From Lentinula raphanica (lineage: Eukaryota; Basidiomycota; Agaricomycetes; Agaricales; Omphalotaceae), in NCBI GenBank assembly GCA_027919835.1, contig JANVFP010000021.1:372001-436000 (forward strand): a stretch of 64,000 nucleotides of DNA, given 5' to 3'. Positions 34,263 to 47,510 of this stretch are shown here, in pieces (position 1 is the stretch's first letter; each line of letters opens with the position of its first letter). The translations under genes and the position numbers were made by a program. The notes beneath the pieces were generated by a model. That model was not told where the DNA came from and did not search any database. It worked only from the letters and a program-made list of their open reading frames with translations.

Positions 34263-36707
34263 ATGTTTGGCGCCACTGAAAAAGCTCTCGAGGCTGAGAT
34301 GAATCGTCTCAAGCTCGCTGTCAAGACTCTTCAAGGCGAAGATAAATCTGAAGAGATATATATTGGAAGCTATCTATTAGCCCGGCTGGAGGAATTGGGT
34401 GTTACAGTGAGCTTCTTCACGTTTAGTATTCATCAATCGATTCAATAGATCATCGTAGTCAATGTTCGGTGTACCCGGTGATTTCAACCTCGGATTCTTG
34501 GTATGCTCGGTACCTTTCAGAACCTTGTTATGTATTCATCGATTGGCGCAACATAGGATCTAGTGGAAGATCATTCTACCATCGATTGGGTTGGTAACTG
34601 GTGCGCGACTCTGCAAACATCCCTTATCGCTCAATCGTAACATTCTGATGTGTTCAGTAACGAGCTCAACGCATCCTACGCTGCAGATGGTTATGCTCGC
34701 GTCAAACATGGTAGTGTCGGCGTTCTCTTGACAACGTACGACTCTTTGAGGTATCAATAACAACTCTGTGCTCATGCTCCTGGTAGTTTCGGTGTTGGAG
34801 AGTTATCGGCCATGAACGGAATGGCTGGAGGTGATGATATTGCGCTATCTCAAGCATGATATAAACTAACCAGTGTTCTGCAGCCTTTTCCGAGATGGTT
34901 CCTATGGTTCATATTGCTGGCGTACCGAGCTTGAGACAGCAAGCAACTAAGCCAATGTTGCATCATACACTTGGGGATGGAAGGTATTGATATTCCAAAA
35001 ACCTGGTACACAATCTTACTGCGACCCTCTCAGATACGATGCCTACACCAAAGCGGCTGAACAATTCACTTACTCTCAAGCTATTCTGACCAGCGCCATT
35101 TCCGCGGCGGCAGAAATAGATCGTGTCCTTTCCGATTGTGTTGTTAAGGTCAGCCATCGAACAAACGTTTCTCGGAGAAGATAACTCACCATACCTGGTA
35201 TATGCAGGGTCGGCCTGTTTATATCACTCTCCCTACCGACCTAGCATATGCCAAAATTTCATCTGAACGGCTCAAGATTCCCCTTCCTCGTCTTCCTTCT
35301 CCCAACGATCCAGATGTGGAAGCTTTCGTCATTGATGAGATTGTCAAGCAAGTAGAGGAGGCCGACGGCGATGTTGTTGTCGTTGCCGATGCTTGTGCTA
35401 TCCGCCACGATGCCATCGATGAACTGAAGGATCTGCTTCACAAGACTGGCTATCCCGTTTATTGTGCGCCTATGGGCAAGAGCGCTGTCGATGAGACTTA
35501 CGAGCGTTACGGTGGGGTGAGTGGATACTATGCATGCTTTGGCCCTCTTTACTGAAAACTCTTGTCAAGATCTATGTCGGCAGCATTTCTCGTCCGGAAA
35601 TTAAGGAAAAAGTCGAATCCGCAAAGCTCATCATCTCCATCGGAAGCTTGAAGAGTGACTTCAATAGTGGAAACTTCACATATAGTATCCCTACCACAAG
35701 GACCATCGAGGTTGGTATTTTCGCCATACGCATGTATGAATATCCATTCAATCTCATCATCTCTTAGTTACACTCGCACTGGACCAAGATCAAATATGCC
35801 GACTTCCCCGAAATCGGCATGAAGCAACTTCTTCCCAAACTCACCGCGCGATTAGAGGGAGGAAAGGCTAAAGCTCTGCAACTCCAAGTTCCTCGATTCG
35901 AGGCTCACGTTCCTCATGAGACCGATGAAATAATCTCCCAAGCATGGTTCTGGCCGACAATGAGCAAGTTCTTCAAGCCCAAAGATGTCATCGTTGCAGA
36001 AACGGGTACATCGAGTTTTGGTATCCTCGACGTTCCTCTGCCTAAGGACTCCGTTTTCCTTGCTCAAATTCTTTGGGGCTCTATCGGGTGGACTGTCGGT
36101 AAGTTGAGAGATTCTCGACATTTCTTGATCTGTGTTCCTCATACTACCGATAGGAAGCACCCTAGGTGCTGCACTCGCAGCGAAAGATTGCAACATGAAT
36201 CGAACGATCTTATTCGTCGGCGACGGTAGCTTGTGAGTCATTCAATGGCAGTGGTGGTCTATTTTTCATAGTATTGATGTTCGTCTTGTAGGCAACTTAC
36301 TGTTCAGGAGCTATCCACAATGCTTCGCAAAGGGCTCAAGCCTCTCATCTTCGTTCTCAATAATAGCGGCTATACCATCGAGCGATACCTTCATGGAAAA
36401 GAGAGGTTCGTGCACGAACGTTCACTTGAGAATAATTCTAATCGCCTTTGCCTTTAGGAAATATAACGATATCATGAACTGGAAATGGACTGGCCTTCTC
36501 GAAGTCTTGGGTGACCTCGACGGAACTCTTTCGAAATCGTACACCGTCAACAACAAAACTGAGCTCACCGAATTGCTTGAAAATCCCAAGTTTGCGGCAG
36601 CCGAGGTCCTTCAGCTCGTAGAGGTCATGATGCCCAAGCTCGACGCTCCCCGGGCATTGCAAGTCCAGGCTGAACTCAGTGGCAAAACCAACCAATATAC
36701 TTTGTAG
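34263..36707 (+). CDS. PDC: Pyruvate decarboxylase
   Basis: ATG at 34263 ([16 protein letters not shown]); an upstream in-frame codon is TTG and lies before it. About ten exons. The thiamine-diphosphate enzyme landmarks are present: [31 protein letters not shown] with the catalytic Glu region, [16 protein letters not shown], the double-His motif [20 protein letters not shown], and the TPP-binding [16 protein letters not shown]...[11 protein letters not shown]. The enzyme is a cytosolic tetramer that decarboxylates pyruvate to acetaldehyde, the first step of ethanol fermentation. The linker region [23 protein letters not shown] is fungal in style. An indole-pyruvate or phenylpyruvate decarboxylase is a less likely alternative. 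The N-terminus is about 30 residues longer than in yeast PDC. Confidence 0.93.
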
Positions 36708-37331
36708 ACGCTTTTAGACTGAAGCATTGGACTTTGACCGAGAATTGTCTTATGAATGTACCTACATAGATCAAATAATTGTATAATTCCCGAACCCAAA
36801 CTCAACACACGAATAGACCAAGCATGTCATTACTCATGAATCAGAAGATGGTGAATGTGCAAGCAGGTTCGTTTGGAGAGCAGATGGACGACTTACAGTT
36901 ATTTTGTGAATTTACTTTCCAAAATCACTGATGTACGTCTACGCACATCCAAATATTCAGTTCTGTGTTGAGTCCAAGTATATGGTAGGAAAGGACTCGC
37001 GGACCAAAGCAACGAATTGCCTCGCCAATTTCATGTATACCGAAACATCGATCAATTCAAGCTTCATTCACACCGTTGAACGAACAAGTTGTTATTATAT
37101 CCCCACAGGGTACAATCATGAGCATTGCAGATACCATATCCGATGAGCTAGAAAAGCAATGAGTACCAATCATTCGAGATAGAGATATCATTGAGGATCA
37201 GAAAGATATATAATGATTCCGGATAAGACTGTTTCCACAAAGCTTTCCTTGGGAAAGCTCGGTAGAGGGAGTCTGTTCTATCATCACCAAGAACTGAACG
37301 AGGAAAATAACTTACCAACGGTCGGAAATGT
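36708..37331. other. Convergent 3' intergenic region, no gene seen
   Basis: About 620 bp between pyruvate decarboxylase and eS12. Open frames here are short and motif-free. Confidence 0.45.
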
Positions 37332-37816
37332 TCACCGGTTTTTGAAGTAATCCAAGATCACGTTCAGACCCTCACTCTCTACTCCGTATTCCTTCACGAC
37401 AACGCAAGAGCAAGCGACGATCTTTCTCGGATTGCCCTCCCTGTCAATCTTGCAAAGTCCGGCCCAAGTGCCCAGTACTTTGCCTTCCTGGACTTTGATA
37501 AGGGGGATTTTATGCTCGGCGCATAGAGCTTCGATGAGTTTGATGTATTCGGCCTCAGTACAGGACTCGACGAGGACACACAGGTGAGCCTGGCGCTTGT
37601 CCAGGGCCTTGGTGCATTCGCGCAGACCACGAGCAAGACCATCATGAACGAGGGCATTCTTCAGCACTTGCTGAAAAGACATGAGTACGATTCGAGGATA
37701 TCAAGATCTGAAAGTACCTGAAGGGCGTCCTCGATTGAAAGTTTGCCTTTGGGGGCTTCTGTAGTCACCTCGACAGCAGTCTCTTCAACAGGAATGTCAT
37801 CTCCAGCGTCAGACAT
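37332..37816 (-). CDS. RPS12: 40S ribosomal protein eS12
   Basis: Start [17 protein letters not shown] at 37816. One 47-bp intron (37671-37717) splits DALQ from [15 protein letters not shown]. The protein continues [41 protein letters not shown] and [20 protein letters not shown], and ends VILDYFKNR at 37332. The total of 145 residues is the normal length of eS12, an L7Ae-like fold protein of the small-subunit beak. Assignment is firm. Confidence 0.95.
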
Positions 37817-38113
37817 GTTTTTGTTATGGAGCAAAAGTTGATTTTGAGTCTTCGTCCGCCTTCGTTAATGCAAAGTTTTTTCAGAATTGCTTCACGTTTC
37901 TTAAATAGTTCACCACGTGACGGACTGTGGGAACAGCTGTACAGTTGCAACTCAGAGTCGAGGAGTCAGATCTATGTACATAGTCAGATTAACCAGTGTA
38001 AGACCTTGTAAGACTTGAGTAGAACTACATACATTGTATGTACTAACTTTTGTATGATATCAAATGAATATTTATGAAGAAAGGTATACATATGTACATC
38101 ATAGCTCGAATTT

Positions 38114-41100
38114 CTACAACTCTCTCAATTTCTGTAAACAATCAAGAACACTTCCCAATGCTAACAGTCTGAAACTGTTTACACCAAACACATTTTCCTC
38201 TTGTCTGATCCAAGCATACCATGCTTTGCTCAGAAAATGAATAAGTTCTGCCTCGGTAGGTTTCGCACCGTCCAAAGGTTGGAATGCTTCTTTAATGTCT
38301 TCGACCAAGCTCGAAACGTGTGTTCGCATACGATATATTCGATCGCGCTTCCATCGCCTTTCGTTGCAGTAAGCCAGGATGACTCCAAGAACTATTTCCT
38401 GTTCTGTAAGCCGCACAGATGCATCAGTGGAGAGCGTGTGGATTGCAGAGATATAGCGCATATGATCGACATAACTCTGGAAAAGAGTTTCGATCTCCTC
38501 ATCTCTGTGATGCTCGTCGAATAATGGTAGATATCGTAAAACACTGTCTCTCAGAAGCAGCGTGATGTTAGCTGTGTTGAATTCCGGTGTTTCTGTTTGT
38601 GTTTGTAAGTCGCCTGGTAGGGTTACGTCTTCTGGCTTGATTTCGCGATACATATAACCCAATGCTTTGGTGGACTCGTAATAGTCGGATTTCCTGGAAT
38701 CGACGACTTCTTCTGCATGCCAATCAGGCTTGGCTCGAATGAGGGTACGAGGCAATTGTTTTCCACTGATATCCACACGAACTCCCTTCTTGGGGTAATC
38801 GACAGCCTAATATGCAGTATGAGCACAAAGGGCATCTGGGTCGACGAGTCACGAAATCACTCACTTGAGAACATAGTTCCGCAAGCCTGATGCAATCCGG
38901 ATCGAAGAAGCCTTTCTGCACAATACGGTACACTGTCAGAGACCAGAGATCAACTAACGTTCAAGTTTGTCTGTTACCTCAGATTGATCTTGGGTCGGTA
39001 CTCGAATCAATTCTCAAACAGCGGGTCAAAGGGCTATGTACTCACCAGCAATGATCAAAAGGCGATCTGACAGGAGCCCCTATTTGAAGAGTAATGAACA
39101 CATGTAACAAGACAAGATAGTATATGGGTGGCTCGATAACTCACTAAAACATCGGAATTGAAGTATTCAATGATGAAGTTGTGTATGTCCTCAACCGTGC
39201 TATTTCTTCCCAAGTTGAAATCAGTTCCTGATGGATAAGAGGCCGCAGCTGCAGCTATAGTCGGAAGAATTCTGCTGCAAGTGGATACGGTGAAAGTATC
39301 ACTAGTAATATTTTGTCACATAATGATCCTGGGTTACTGGAGGAAACTTACCCATCCAAGTCGCCCCCTCCCAAGCAAGAGGCAAGCGATCGTTTGCCTA
39401 CACATGAAAACAAGTTGAAACCAGCAAGTCCGACTGGCATGTAGTGATGACTTCACCTTTGCTGGGCATCACCACGACGTTCCTCAAATGGCCGAAAAGA
39501 TTTCGTTTGCCTTTCGGAGGTTGTCCGACCGCATTGACACGTTGAGCTGCCAATACACCATTCAAGTAAATAACATATCCTTTGAGCTAGTTCGAGGGTA
39601 GAATACTTACCATCTCCTAGGTGGACAAGTGGGCTCCTCCATATCAGGCACGGACCAGAGATCCAAGTGGGGTGTTCATCATCGGGGCGCTGAATGCATG
39701 CTGCCAGCCAGCTCGGACTCATCAGCCTCTTCCTGTGACTTGTTCGAATATCCCATACCGTAAATCTGGTTTTCGCTCAAACAGTACGTATTTTCATCTG
39801 TAAATTCAGGTCTTGAAGGGTCATTGACGTAGGCTGGACCTTCATCAGCAACACCAACGAGGAGATGACTATCGGGTATGAGTATCCGAGCGTTATGCTT
39901 GATATCTTTCAAGACCTGCATTCGAGCAACGTTGCGAAGGCCTTTCAGAAATTTACTATCGATATTGACTCTATTATCAGAGTTAGTAATTTCTGCTTGA
40001 TATTCGACTGCCAACTGCTTCAAAATCCGAGGAAGACGGTAAACGTTACCAAAAGAATGCTCCGCCAAGAACGTGTGGCAGTCGTGAATAGAGTTATCCA
40101 CAAGTTGGGCATCTGCAACGGCATTTCGGAGAAGATCCAGGAATGTTGGACGCGGAACGCCTCGATCTTCAAGAATCATCACTAGAGGTCTACATTATAA
40201 GTCTATAACCTGTATACCGCAGAATGTTACTTCGAGGAAGGAATATACCTATTGAAATAGGCAGCCATTGGGGTTTCGAATGCCTCAGCAATTTCAATGT
40301 CGGCTTCTGCATTGCTGTTTTCAAATTTGCGCATCGAGGGCCTGAGACACATCCGGATATTTCCAGGTAAGTTGTCCAACTCCTTATCGACGACAACGAC
40401 TCCTTTGAATCCCAGAAATCGGATGAGATACTAGTAGGAATCATCACAAAAGGACATGTAAGCGGAAGCAAGTGGTCAACTCACTGCAGATGGTTTCAAT
40501 GCGCGATGCGCTCGATCGGGTCGAGATTTGCACAATTCATCCCAAATTTCGTCAGCTAAGCTTTGTGAAATGGTCCCAACACCATCAGTGAAAAGATACG
40601 GCTCTTCACCCATGTCGGGAATGATCATCCATTGGCTTCTATGAATCCTTACTGATCGCTCTGTCGAAGTGAACGCTTGGGCTAAACGAGCTGCATATTT
40701 CGACGGGCACCAAAGTAGAGGTGGTTTGCCTGGATTTATTTCTGCATCTGGTGGCGGTTCGAAGTCGCCAATCGAATCACGAATCTTTTGAGCAGTGACC
40801 AGCCCCTCGCTAGGGTGTCGGAACGGTGTCATGAACCATACTGAATGTTCTCGGAGAGCAGAAGTTGAATAAGCTAGGAACTCAAACCATTGACCGGCAA
40901 GTTCAAAGCCTTTCAAGATTCCACCTATTCGTTCTTGGAGGAATATAACTCCATTGTATTCACGATTCCACCTAAGTCGCATACGGTCTTCATCTGAGAA
41001 AGCGACGCGGATGAAGCGGTCCTCATATCCGGGGTATCGTCGAATGATTCTATTAGAGTCGGTGGGATATGGCCCTTCAAGAAGCAGACGCGTCGGAGTA

Positions 41101-42529
41101 ACAATGGCATGGTAGCATGAAAAGAGACCAGAAGAATGAGACTTCTTTTTGAGTCGGCTGCCTTTTGCGAGTGTCCGCTGTAGACATTGTACAACAGTCT
41201 CTGCAGGGCGATTTGGTTCACTGAGCAGCTCTGGAATTTTCCGCAGAAGCTCGCCCACGTAATCAGAGCTATGCTCCCTGCACAGAGTTTCAACCCGGGG
41301 GATCACATCTTGAAGCAACTCCTCTGAATGTAGAATGCCATTATGCAGCAAACTCTCGAGTTGGAAAGCCACTGCCCAATCCATTTTTGCGATGCGTGCG
41401 GCGAATGCACGGAGGGTAGGAATCGAGAAAAATTTCCAACCTGCAGCGTCGACCTGAGCCAGGCGAATTTGTGTTTGCATTTGGGCTATGCAGCATAGAG
41501 AGCGAAATTTGTCGATGACGTCGGATCCATCGCTTTGGTGGTTGTTAGGTAGAAGTAACCTCAGCGTATGAGCAAACGGAGCAACCCGAGCGTGCGCTTC
41601 GTGATGTTCCACGCTACCTATTCGATGAATAGAGCGCAAGTTGTTTCGATCGTCAGAAGCGTTCCCAGTTGCAGCTCGGTAGAAGTCCACTTCCTCGAAG
41701 ATTGGTGGTACATAGGTATCGAAAATGATAACTGACAATGGTCAGGATGTGTGCGTTAAACGAAGGAGATAATATCAGAAGCGATGAAACTGACAAGCGT
41801 TTCCGTATTCCTGCCCGACAGCGATCTTTGAAATGTTTGCAAAGTAGAGAATGATATTCGAACCAGTCGTTTCAGAAAGGCGATCACCAACCTGAAAGGT
41901 AATAATCACATTTCATCAGATGAATGACTTGTAATCACAGTGCGACTCACCTCTATCTTGAGGAGCTTGTGGTCGTACTTGAATTTCAACCAGGCTTGAC
42001 CTTTGGATTTATACTCCTTCTCCCACTCTATAGAATACTTCCGATTTTTGTCTGGAGCTCTTGGATCGCGAAAGAGCACGCCAAATTGTACCGTGCTCAC
42101 TCGGAGACCGGGACCCTGCTCTAACTCAGCTACTCGCCATGCTCGATCCTTTTCTTTCTCAGGATCAAGCCAAGGAGCTTTTTGCAAGAGTGCACTATCG
42201 TGCTCGGACGGTGTTTTGTGTCCAGGAGAGAACCCGAGCTTCCTTCGACGAATCTTGACAGGATATTCTTTGACATGGTACAAGAATTGACGTCCTATCT
42301 TTTTCGAAGGTACTTTGAGAAGACCTGTACCGTTGTGCATACCACCGGTACCACCTTCTTGTGAAAACAAATGAACATCGAAATTCAGTTTTCGGTCAGG
42401 GCGAGGCTGTTTGAACGGATCTGTGTGTAGAATTTTAGCAAGTTCTGTAACCAGTTCCCACTTATCGACCTCGTAAGGTATAAAGCGGATGAAGATTTCC
42501 ATCGCAGGCTCTGGTTGATCAGGCAACAT
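38114..42529 (-). CDS. RNA-dependent RNA polymerase of the eukaryotic RNA-silencing family (QDE-1/RDR type)
   Basis: Start MLPDQPEPAMEIFIRFIPY at 42529; the stop after CLQKLREL is at 38114. About a dozen short introns. Typical RdRP segments appear in order: CYHAIVTPTRLLLEGPYP ... NRIIRRY (RVxVTPT...PE-like), FLQERIGGILKGFELAG, FTDGVGTISQSLADEIW, FLGFKGVVVVDKEL, MRKFENSNAEADIEIAEAF, RILIPDSHLLVGVADE, and the catalytic loop LGGGDLDGD at about 39340-39375. The three Asp of DxDGD are intact, so the polymerase is predicted to be active. It would copy single-stranded RNA into double-stranded RNA as Dicer substrate, acting in quelling or meiotic silencing. An intron interrupts the catalytic motif itself, between bases 2 and 3 of its Gly codon. 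No Dicer or Argonaute gene is in the window. Confidence 0.93.
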
Positions 42530-42989
42530 ATTGATGTAGAGGCAGTTTGGGAAATCCTCGAAAAAAAAGGTTGAGGTTCAAACTAGAGTAGATGGTGGTT
42601 CGTGTTCAACCTTTTAACGTACAGGAATGCTTACGCCGCAGCCTATAGATACGAGACGCTGGCCTATCGATGAACCTTGATGAGTACCTATGTATACTTA
42701 GGAAACAGTCGAAGCTCAGAGGTTATCCCAACGTGCTCATGCGGCGCAGTCTGCACAGTGCGAATGTAATCGAGTTGAAGAACCTCTTGAACTTCATCAT
42801 TCGTTGACATATTACCTTCGTTTCTCAAAAGTGTCAAGATGCAAGCAGTGGAAACGTGGGCACTGGGCAGCTTCAACAAGATCACTCATGTTCGATTCAC
42901 GTCTCTTCCCTCTTCAACCCCTCGACGAAAGGATGTCAATTCACCTAACGTAAGAACTTCGCAACATGCAACGTCCATTGACAGTTCTG
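42530..42989. other. Intergenic region between CDC123 and the RdRP gene
   Basis: About 460 bp with the RdRP promoter. Weak open frames on both strands (42688-42885 minus, 42839-43048 plus) have no motif, and the minus one lacks an ATG start. Confidence 0.4.
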
Positions 42990-44293
42990 TTACGTCTCCT
43001 CACCCTCCTCTTCCTCTTCGTCCTGCGACTGTAAACTTTCCTGAATAGTCTTTTCCCATATCTCTTTGAAATCTGCAATATCGCGGCCATTACTCAGACT
43101 CAACGCTTCGAATGGGACCATATTGTGCTGATGAGCAGGGGCTTTACAGCTCGCCGCAGGATGTGATGGGGAGTCTATCACGAGAAATTGTGGTAACAAA
43201 GGTGGAGTTGGATGGGCGTCGGTTGGAGTTTGCTGTTCATGAAGTTCTTTGAGGGTTTCATATGAGAATAGCAAAGGATCCGTTCGGGGTGCGTACGGAT
43301 TGAAGTCGATGATGTGCGCGCGGGAGAGGTCGCGTGTGAGGAGAAGGTCGACGACGTCTGCGGGACGAAGTATCAATTGAGATGCAAGCCTTGGGTATCA
43401 AGTAAAACGAAGTCTTCGTACAAGTATGTTCAGCCTGCCACTTCGGTCGTATTTTATTCGTCCAGAACTCCACAACCGTCTGTAGGACCTTGGAACGAGT
43501 CTCAGATTGGTTGAGAAAGTCGTAATAGTTCGTATCGCGCTGACAGATTCCTGCAAAACTTGAGTAAGCACGACCTGCAAGCAAAACTCGAAGAATGAGT
43601 ACCAAGTAGGACGTTGTCCCTCACGAAACAACGAAACTCTCTACTTCGATCTATAGGATACCATTTGCGCAGGACCAGTTCCAAGTCGTACAGATCTGAC
43701 TCTGCAAAGTCACAGCCATCGAAGACCATAGAACGAGATAGGTCATGAGATATAAAATCGGATGATTTCAACAGCAAATAAACGTCGGCAGGTGAAACGC
43801 ATTTCAACGGGGATGAAGCTGGAAGTATCCATGACGCATCCTGATAGAGATAGACTCATCAATAACATATAAGATACAACAACTACGGCTGATACCTTGG
43901 GCGAAGAAAAGTTGAGTTTTGGAAACACGGCTCCATATTCTCTGACAACTGCTCTGATATTTTTATCCAGTTCGGGGAATTCATAAGTGTTTTCGTCAAA
44001 GTCTGGATCATGTTCATCGTCGTCTTCATCATCAGATAATGTACTCTCCGCAATTCTAAACACAGGGATTGTGGATGCTATCAGGATAATCTGAACAAAG
44101 TTTTATCAATTACGAACACATCTTCGGAACCCTTGGGTACGAACACTTGGTCGGCATTGAGATATTTGATGAATTCTTGTGATAGAGGCCGAATGACAGT
44201 AGATCTAATACTAATCGAGTGGAAGACAGGGTACCAGGAGGAGAATTGAAAGGCGAGGATGTAAGATGATGATTGTTGAGGAAAGAGGTCCAT
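42990..44293 (-). CDS. CDC123: Cdc123/D123-family eIF2 assembly factor
   Basis: Start MDLFPQQSSSYILAFQFSSWYP at 44293. The QFSSWYP opening and IRSTVIRPLSQEFIKYL are the N-terminal D123 signature. Later exons carry the acidic DEDDDEHDPDFDENTYEFPELD, FPKLNFSSPKDASWI, CVSPADVYLLLKSSDFISHDL, the core YDLELVLRKWYPIDRSREFRCFVRD, GICQRDTNYYDFL, YLYEDFVLLDT and AHIIDFNPYAPRTDPLLFSYE. The protein ends with an acidic EEEEEGEET tail; the stop is at 42990. D123 proteins have an ATP-grasp fold and promote joining of eIF2 gamma and alpha subunits, hence translation start. The conserved RxFR and DFN(P) segments that bind ATP-Mg are present. Confidence 0.93.
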
Positions 44294-44405
44294 TGTGGCT
44301 GTGTAGTACTCACGAGCAGAAGACTCGGAAGAGCGACAACAACGGTGGCGAATATTTGAGTTCTTGTCACAAACTTCGAATTGTTATGTATGTATATAGA
44401 TAGAT

Positions 44406-45095
44406 CTATATAGTTCGTTCAAACAAACTATGGTACATGGATTCGTCGAAGAGCCCGCACAGTTCGCCCCATTCGTGATCGAGACGACGCCATCTACCAC
44501 CATGACCATCCGCATCCTTCCAACGCTTCGTTTTCATGAACATATCCCTGACTCCGTTGACGAGATCCAGATATCCCTTAGCCGGTAACGCCAACACTTC
44601 TCTTTCCAGAAGTTTGACTGAAGTGCGAGTTCTGATAGTAGCAGAGCCAAGCAATGTGAGATCTGCAACCTTGAAGTGAAGACCGTCAACTGTGGTTTGT
44701 ATGTCCGAGTCAGCCAGAGGTCCGACTTTTCGTGTCTTCGTCTTTGGAGTTTCGACAATCGTCCAACTACCTATTTGAGTTATTTGAGTATTGGTCTCCT
44801 TTCGTCTGAGAAGTACTGCGAGTTTTTCGGGAGTACAAGAACAATCGACATCCTGAGCGCGGCAATGCGTGAGGGGATTATTGGGTTTGACCAACTCCTT
44901 GTCAAGAATACGAATGAGATAGGCTGACGTCGATCGATGAGATGCGCTCGGAGTAAGATCATGAATTCAGAGAGTACCTTCTACTGGCCCGGATTCAACT
45001 GATACAGCGGCCTCTTCGCCAATTGGCGCCGCAGATACAGGGAGGCTTTTCCATATGAGAAAAAGCAGGAGGAGTGAACTAATTGGACGGAGCAT
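44406..45095 (-). CDS. Small secreted protein, unknown function
   Basis: Exon 1 starts MLRPISSLLLLFLIWKSLPVSA at 45095, a clear signal peptide. A GT-AG intron of about 55 bp joins SGPVE to AYLIRILDKELVKPNNPLTHC. The mature part of about 170 residues has a few cysteines (HCRAQDVDCSC near the start) and ends CGLFDESMYHSLFERTI at 44406. No known domain is visible. The hydrophobic/basic segment VADLTLLGSATIRTRTSVKLL may form a beta-rich core. It could be extracellular or a cell-wall protein; function is not readable. It sits upstream of CDC123 on the same strand. Confidence 0.65.
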
Positions 45096-46466
45096 GACTC
45101 TATCAGGTATCGTGCAGAGGAGCTTGGAATACAAGAAAATCGAAGAAACAGATTGACGAACTTAGGTCGCCGAGCGTGTGAGAGGGTGTATATGGTTTCT
45201 GTTAACGCTGATAAGTAAAAGGACGTCAGGGCGGCATATACTAAATACCTTCAAGTTACTGTTGAAGTGAGGTTGACTCGAAAGACGATGATTTGACCAG
45301 CAAATATGGATCGTTTTGTGCCTAGGTTGACTACGAAGTCAGGAATGTCGAAAATGTTCATGAAATAAGAGCACTCTTACTTGGAGCTGGTTAGACAATC
45401 GGTGAATGAAAGAAAGCAAAATATGTGGGGACTGAGAGTTTCAATTTGCCAGGACAAATCGGGGCTATAAGTTATAACTGCTCGCGCAAAAGTCACTCTC
45501 ATGCATAGCCCTTCATAAGCCCTTCATAGCCTCAATCATGTTGCCCACGACTCAGCTGATATTGAACCGCCGCGTCTACCTTTCTTGACTCCCTCGTCGC
45601 GTAACCTAGGATAATCAGTTAAATTCCCCATCTCAATTAGTCCCAGACCTCTAGCATCAGGTGGGTTGAAACGTTCTCAATCGGAGTGAGAGGCGAGAAG
45701 GTGGGCCGAGGTGAGGAGGGTTTGATACCAAGAGGGTTTTAGTTTGTGTGCCACTACCGCTCACTACCGACGCCGTTGCTACTTCCCCTTCGCGCTGATA
45801 GGGTATTTCCATCCCTAACAAGTCCAGACATTCAGTCGCAGCAAATCGTGATGGATATCCATTCCCATGAGATTGCCTGGGTTGCCGCAATTTGTAGTTC
45901 AAGATGAGAAGTCGTTCTAATGTCGAAAGGGATTTTATTTTGTGTCAAATTCCATGATGGAAGTATGTAGGAGGCTTAGCTGTATTCCATAACATAACGG
46001 CCGGTGGGCCACCGTTGTTCCTTCTATGCACATGAGGCTGAATTTTAGATAACCAAGGGGGAATGCAAGCCTATAGCAGGGGGCAGTGATGGATTATTGC
46101 ATCAACAAGAATTACCAGGAAATACCTCGTGGTACCCACAAGAACTCATATACAAGCCTTCATCTCTCAGGAAGGACGACTTAGAATCGCTCACCAGCTA
46201 GTCATCAATCAATATGATTAGCTCAGCCCGGGCTGGAATTGGGTTTGAGAACCACGAATGTCGACCTCGCAGAACACCAATGGCAGATCTAGAGAATGAA
46301 CCAGGAATCACTTTTGTGCGTCATGAGGGTATGCGATTCGGCAAGAGAGGTCGCGAAAGCTGGTAAACGGATTCATATTCGAGTCCCGCAGCATAGAGGT
46401 GTTATTGGATGAAGGCATAAATGTACAGAACAAGGAAACGCAATATTTCTGCATGGATGAGCCCGT
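45096..46466. other. Gene-poor intergenic region
   Basis: About 1.4 kb with no convincing gene. A minus-strand open frame (45657-45902) has biased codons and no motif. Confidence 0.45.
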
Positions 46467-46919
46467 CTACTTCTTCTGCTGTTGCGCCGATTTGATAACC
46501 TTCTTCACGATTTTGGCCTCTTCCACGAGGAAAGCACGGAGGATTCTAAGGATGGAAATTAAATGAGTGGATGATGAGGCCTTGCGTTGCTGATTAACGC
46601 ACCTTGACTTGACACAGTCACCACAGCGTGAGCCACCATATGCCCGACGTACAGTCTTTTGACGCTTTGAGATGGTAGCATACTGACGAGGTCGAAGGGC
46701 AGGAATCTATTCGAGTACATGATCAGTCATAGCTCTGGATGTGAGATGAGGACAACGTACTCCAGGTAGACCAATACCACAATCTCCACATTTAGGAGCG
46801 GTGGCAGGCTTCTTGAGATGGTGGTAAACGAGCTTGCCACCAGGCGTCTTCACAATCCTTCGCCGGGAGGAAGTTGTGTTATAGGGTTGGCGTTTGCGAA
46901 GGGTGACGCGCTGGGCCAT
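46467..46919 (-). CDS. RPL34: 60S ribosomal protein eL34
   Basis: Start [21 protein letters not shown] at 46919. Three exons: the first ends [17 protein letters not shown], the second reads [35 protein letters not shown], and the third ends [22 protein letters not shown] at 46467. The two CGDC-type zinc-binding pairs (KCGDCG and RCGDC) characteristic of eL34 are intact. Length is near the usual 115-120 residues. Confidence 0.95.
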
Positions 46920-47510
46920 TATCTGTGGAAGATATCAACGACATATGAGATCTCTATATTGAAATCTTCTCGTTTGGCGTACTTTTTGTCTTGAAGGTTA
47001 GGTCGGTGATTCGGGACGCCTACGACGAATATTGTGGAAGGAAAACGTGGGAATAATTTTGAAAAACTGCATAGCTGCTTGCTCACGTGATAGTAGGCAT
47101 TTACTTACGTAAGCCGATCGCATCGTTCTAACGCCCGTCGCCGACGCGTCTCGACGAGTCGGACGCGCACTCCGACAACAAACGCTTTTGGCGTGTACAG
47201 TGTACATATTAGTACCCAACCTTACCCTGCATACCCAGCTTACCCGCAGAGAGCTATATAGTCTCACAACATAGGAATATCTATTTCCTTAGTAGCAAAG
47301 CCCTCAATTTCGCAACCCATACAGCCAAAGCAAGCGATCAAGCGCGCGGTGTAGATAGGTGTAGATATCTTCAAATGGCGCTAACTGGCGCCGACACTGC
47401 TCAGTAGTGCTCAGTGCTCATCGAGAATTGATTCCTCATGACTCTGAGCTCCGGGAACGTCACTGATGGTTTTAAATAGCTGACGACCTGATACGACTTG
47501 CACAACGTGA
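46920..47510. other. Divergent intergenic region upstream of eL34
   Basis: About 590 bp with the eL34 promoter and, on the other side, the possible promoter of the small gene at 47511. No other feature recognised. Confidence 0.4.

Noticed and set aside
42688..43048. Short frames on both strands between RdRP and CDC123
   Set aside because: The minus frame lacks an ATG and the plus frame runs into the 3' end of CDC123. Attempts to splice either gave no recognisable protein.
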